Shown here: positions 61,821 through 64,000 of the stretch, piece after piece
Numbering within the stretch: the first letter of the stretch is position 1
Layout: each line of letters opens with the position of its first letter
Origin: Psettodes erumei
Taxonomy: Eukaryota; Chordata; Actinopteri; Pleuronectiformes; Psettodidae
Length of the DNA stretch: 64,000 bases
Direction of reading: 5' to 3'
Assembly (NCBI GenBank): GCA_016785225.1
Contig: JAFBJZ010000861.1
Coordinates: forward strand, 1,863,001 to 1,927,000
Made by a program: the position numbers and the translations under genes
Notes under the pieces: model-generated
What the model saw: only the letters and a program-made list of their open reading frames with translations
Told to the model about the DNA's origin: nothing
Databases searched by the model: none

Positions 61821-64000
61821 ATTCTTGTCCTTTAAAGTGTTATGGTCACTTAAGTCAGATTCTTAATGTACCATAGAAAGATGTATCTAATGCCCACTAG
61901 AAAAGGGAAGTGGGGGAAAGAGAACTTGAATGGATTTAATAATGCTGCTTGTTAATATCAACTCGCTATAACACAGGTTCTGACTTTTGTTTTTTTTAAA
62001 GCTCCTACTTTTTTCTGTTCATGATTTAAAACTGATATAATAGATATCTGAAATAGATGCTGTTTACTGGGCTGAAAAGTTTATGGAACAAAGAGTTTTA
62101 AATGTAGCGGGATTAAAGTTATTTATAAACATGCACTGCACTTAGCTAAAGAAAAGATTAAAACTCAACATTTTGCCATGCCATGACAAAATGAAAGAAG
62201 TGGATTTACACGGTTAATCGATTGGGCTTTTGTTTATTGAGAGATAATCACATCAAATTGATTCAATTTGCGAGAAAGAAATTACCAACATGTTGCTGGG
62301 TAATCTAATGTCCGGACGCGGGAGTATAAAAAGGAACCGGGGCTGTATCAGTCTCAAACATCCACACTCCCACAGGAGGAGGTGTGATGACTGTGGTGGA
62401 GGCCTCAACAGGAAGGGAGTCTGTTGAAGCTGGACCTTCAGACTCGTGGTTGAAGCCCCGTTGGATGCCCCGTTTTCAAGAGGGGCTAAGGGTTACTAAG
62501 GGGGGGGAGGGGGGCTGGACCTGGAGATTTCATTTCAGCTCAGTACTTTTTAATATATTTGCAAGAATCAAGTTGTCATTATGGGGTATCGAATGTTGAG
62601 AGTGCCGTGCACTTGTGTGTGAGCAGATAGCTTGTATGCTTGTCGGAGTAAAGGAACGATAAAGCCAGATGAAAATGCGTTTGTTGTCCTGTAGTTATGA
62701 AACTCTCCTACAAGTGGTGCACTTTCTCTTTGTATTGCATTTTTTATGGCGGAGGTCAGTGAGTAAATGTTTTCCGACTTAAATCAAGGAATCACAAACT
62801 GCAAAATGAGCATTAAAACACTGACGTGTAAAGTTCTAACAGAATGTGCAGGAACAGTAGAAATTAAGGCTTTGAGGTGTTAATCACTTTGTTTTCAGTT
62901 TGCAAGTTTTTCTGCTTTCTGTGGCTGTAAGAGGGTAAAGAGGAGCGGCCCGGGGCAGTATTCATGAAGAAAGCTTAAAAGACTTTAATCTGTGGATTTG
63001 CGCTGTGAATTGAAATAAAAAGGTTAAAAATTCCACAGTGAGAGTTTCTGCTTTAGTCTTCATCATGGGGCTTAAAGTACAAATCACCATGGCACACGCT
63101 GAGATGAAAAATACAATCATTACCATAGTCATGGATTAAGGGCTTTGGACTGAACAGTGCTGTGGCTCGTGTTCCTGTTCAATTGAAACAAACACCCAAG
63201 AAAAGGGGGAAAATATTCCTTCTACTATTCCCCTCGGTCGTTTCATCACTTCAATCTTTTATGAATGGAGTAGCTTCTTATTTTGTTTGCCTTCTTGTTA
63301 TGGTGATCGTTGAAATGGAGCGAAAGAGCAGTGAAGTGAACGCAAATCCACAAGAGCAACTCATTTGTTCATTCATAATATTACTTAAGATTAATAAGTG
63401 AATGCACACTTTCAGGTTTATCTAAAAATTACAATGATATTGAGTGCTTCAGCATGAGAATGTATTCCAAAGAAAACTGAGAGACTGTATGAAAATACTG
63501 AATCTTGAATGAGAGTCTCCTCAGCATTCTAAATATTTTGGCTGGGCCCTCCCCATGACAATACCCATTGCAGTTTCCTGCCTCCAAAATCTCAAAACAA
63601 TATATTCATGGAAAATATAACAAAATGGTGACAATGCAGCCACATTATAGTTCTGAATAAAAAGCTGTAAAAGAAAAAGTTATTGCAGCCACAAAATGAA
63701 TCAGCTGGGAACGAGGTGCTGAAAAATGAAGCCCCAATACATATTGCCAAGAGCATCTTTATTACCCGTGGTGCACACAAAATCTATCTTTTAGATGTAA
63801 CCATTTGATTTAGTTTCATATGACTAACCTCACAACAGGAAGGTTGAAATACAATTTGAATCTGAGATGATGAGAGTCATAAGACCTCTCCAAAAAGAAA
63901 CGTAACGTATGTCTCTTTTCTGACCCTTCCTCACCCCGAATAAATTTCCCAAAACAACTGCAACAAATGTTTGAATTAGAAATACAGAGCCAGTATTTTA
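61821..64000. other. Intergenic region without a recognised gene
   Basis: AT-rich DNA with no recognised protein. The only structured segment is 62325-62600: a TATA box followed about 55 bp later by a small ORF. Other ORFs here (63162-63401 plus, 63592-63780 minus) lack family resemblance or regulatory context. Confidence 0.6.
62387..62599 (+). CDS. Weak candidate small ORF behind a TATA box
   Basis: TATAAAAA at 62325-62332 sits in a GC-rich context (gggagtataaaaagg), and the ATG at 62387 follows at a distance that would allow a short leader. The ORF encodes about 70 residues beginning MTVVEASTGRESVEAG, with no signal peptide, transmembrane segment or family I recognise. It could instead be the first exon of a gene extending beyond the window, or chance. 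Confidence 0.2.
   Translation: MTVVEASTGRESVEAGPSDSWLKPRWMPRFQEGLRVTKGGEGGWTWRFHFSSVLFNIFARIKLSLWGIEC

Overview
The window is vertebrate nuclear DNA, almost certainly from a ray-finned fish. It holds spliced genes with GT-AG introns, short compact introns, many CA/GT and AT microsatellites, and proteins close to their human orthologues. Every exon model below was built by hand from reading frames, splice consensus and recalled family sequences. No alignment or database search was run.

Layout. (1) 1-20706 (+): dip2a without its first exons; 34 exons keep phase to the stop, with a possible extra 30-nt microexon at 17335-17364. (2) 23556-38689 (-): a sacsin-like gene of seven coding exons, 4293 codons, one exon being 10,985 bp. 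It has three sacsin-type ATPase-fold regions, a J domain and a C-terminal HEPN-like domain, but no N-terminal ubiquitin-like domain. (3) 41168-42220 (+): an unidentified C2H2 zinc-finger gene, divergent from the sacsin-like gene. (4) 43032-46610 (-): prmt2, nine coding exons. (5) 47580-50709 (-): ercc1, nine coding exons. (6) 53451-59144 (+): an RS-rich gene whose C-terminal end matches SON, divergent from ercc1, with a long 3' UTR to about 61820. (7) 61820-64000: no recognised gene; one TATA-preceded small ORF is a weak candidate.

The genes are not a pathway. dip2a and prmt2 are also neighbours on human 21q22.3 and SON lies on 21q22.11, so the block looks like old 21q-type synteny with ercc1, a sacsin-like gene and a zinc-finger gene interleaved. 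S100B, which lies between DIP2A and PRMT2 in human, was not seen.

The most unusual region is the SON-like gene. It carries an in-exon minisatellite of 27-bp units encoding Gly-X-Y triplets, interrupted by a single 2-nt insertion that breaks the frame. It ends in a stop where SON would continue to its G-patch and dsRNA-binding regions. Other points of note are the dip2a microexon, two 5' splice sites (dip2a, prmt2) formed by the first GT of a GT microsatellite, and IRF-like motifs upstream of the sacsin-like gene.
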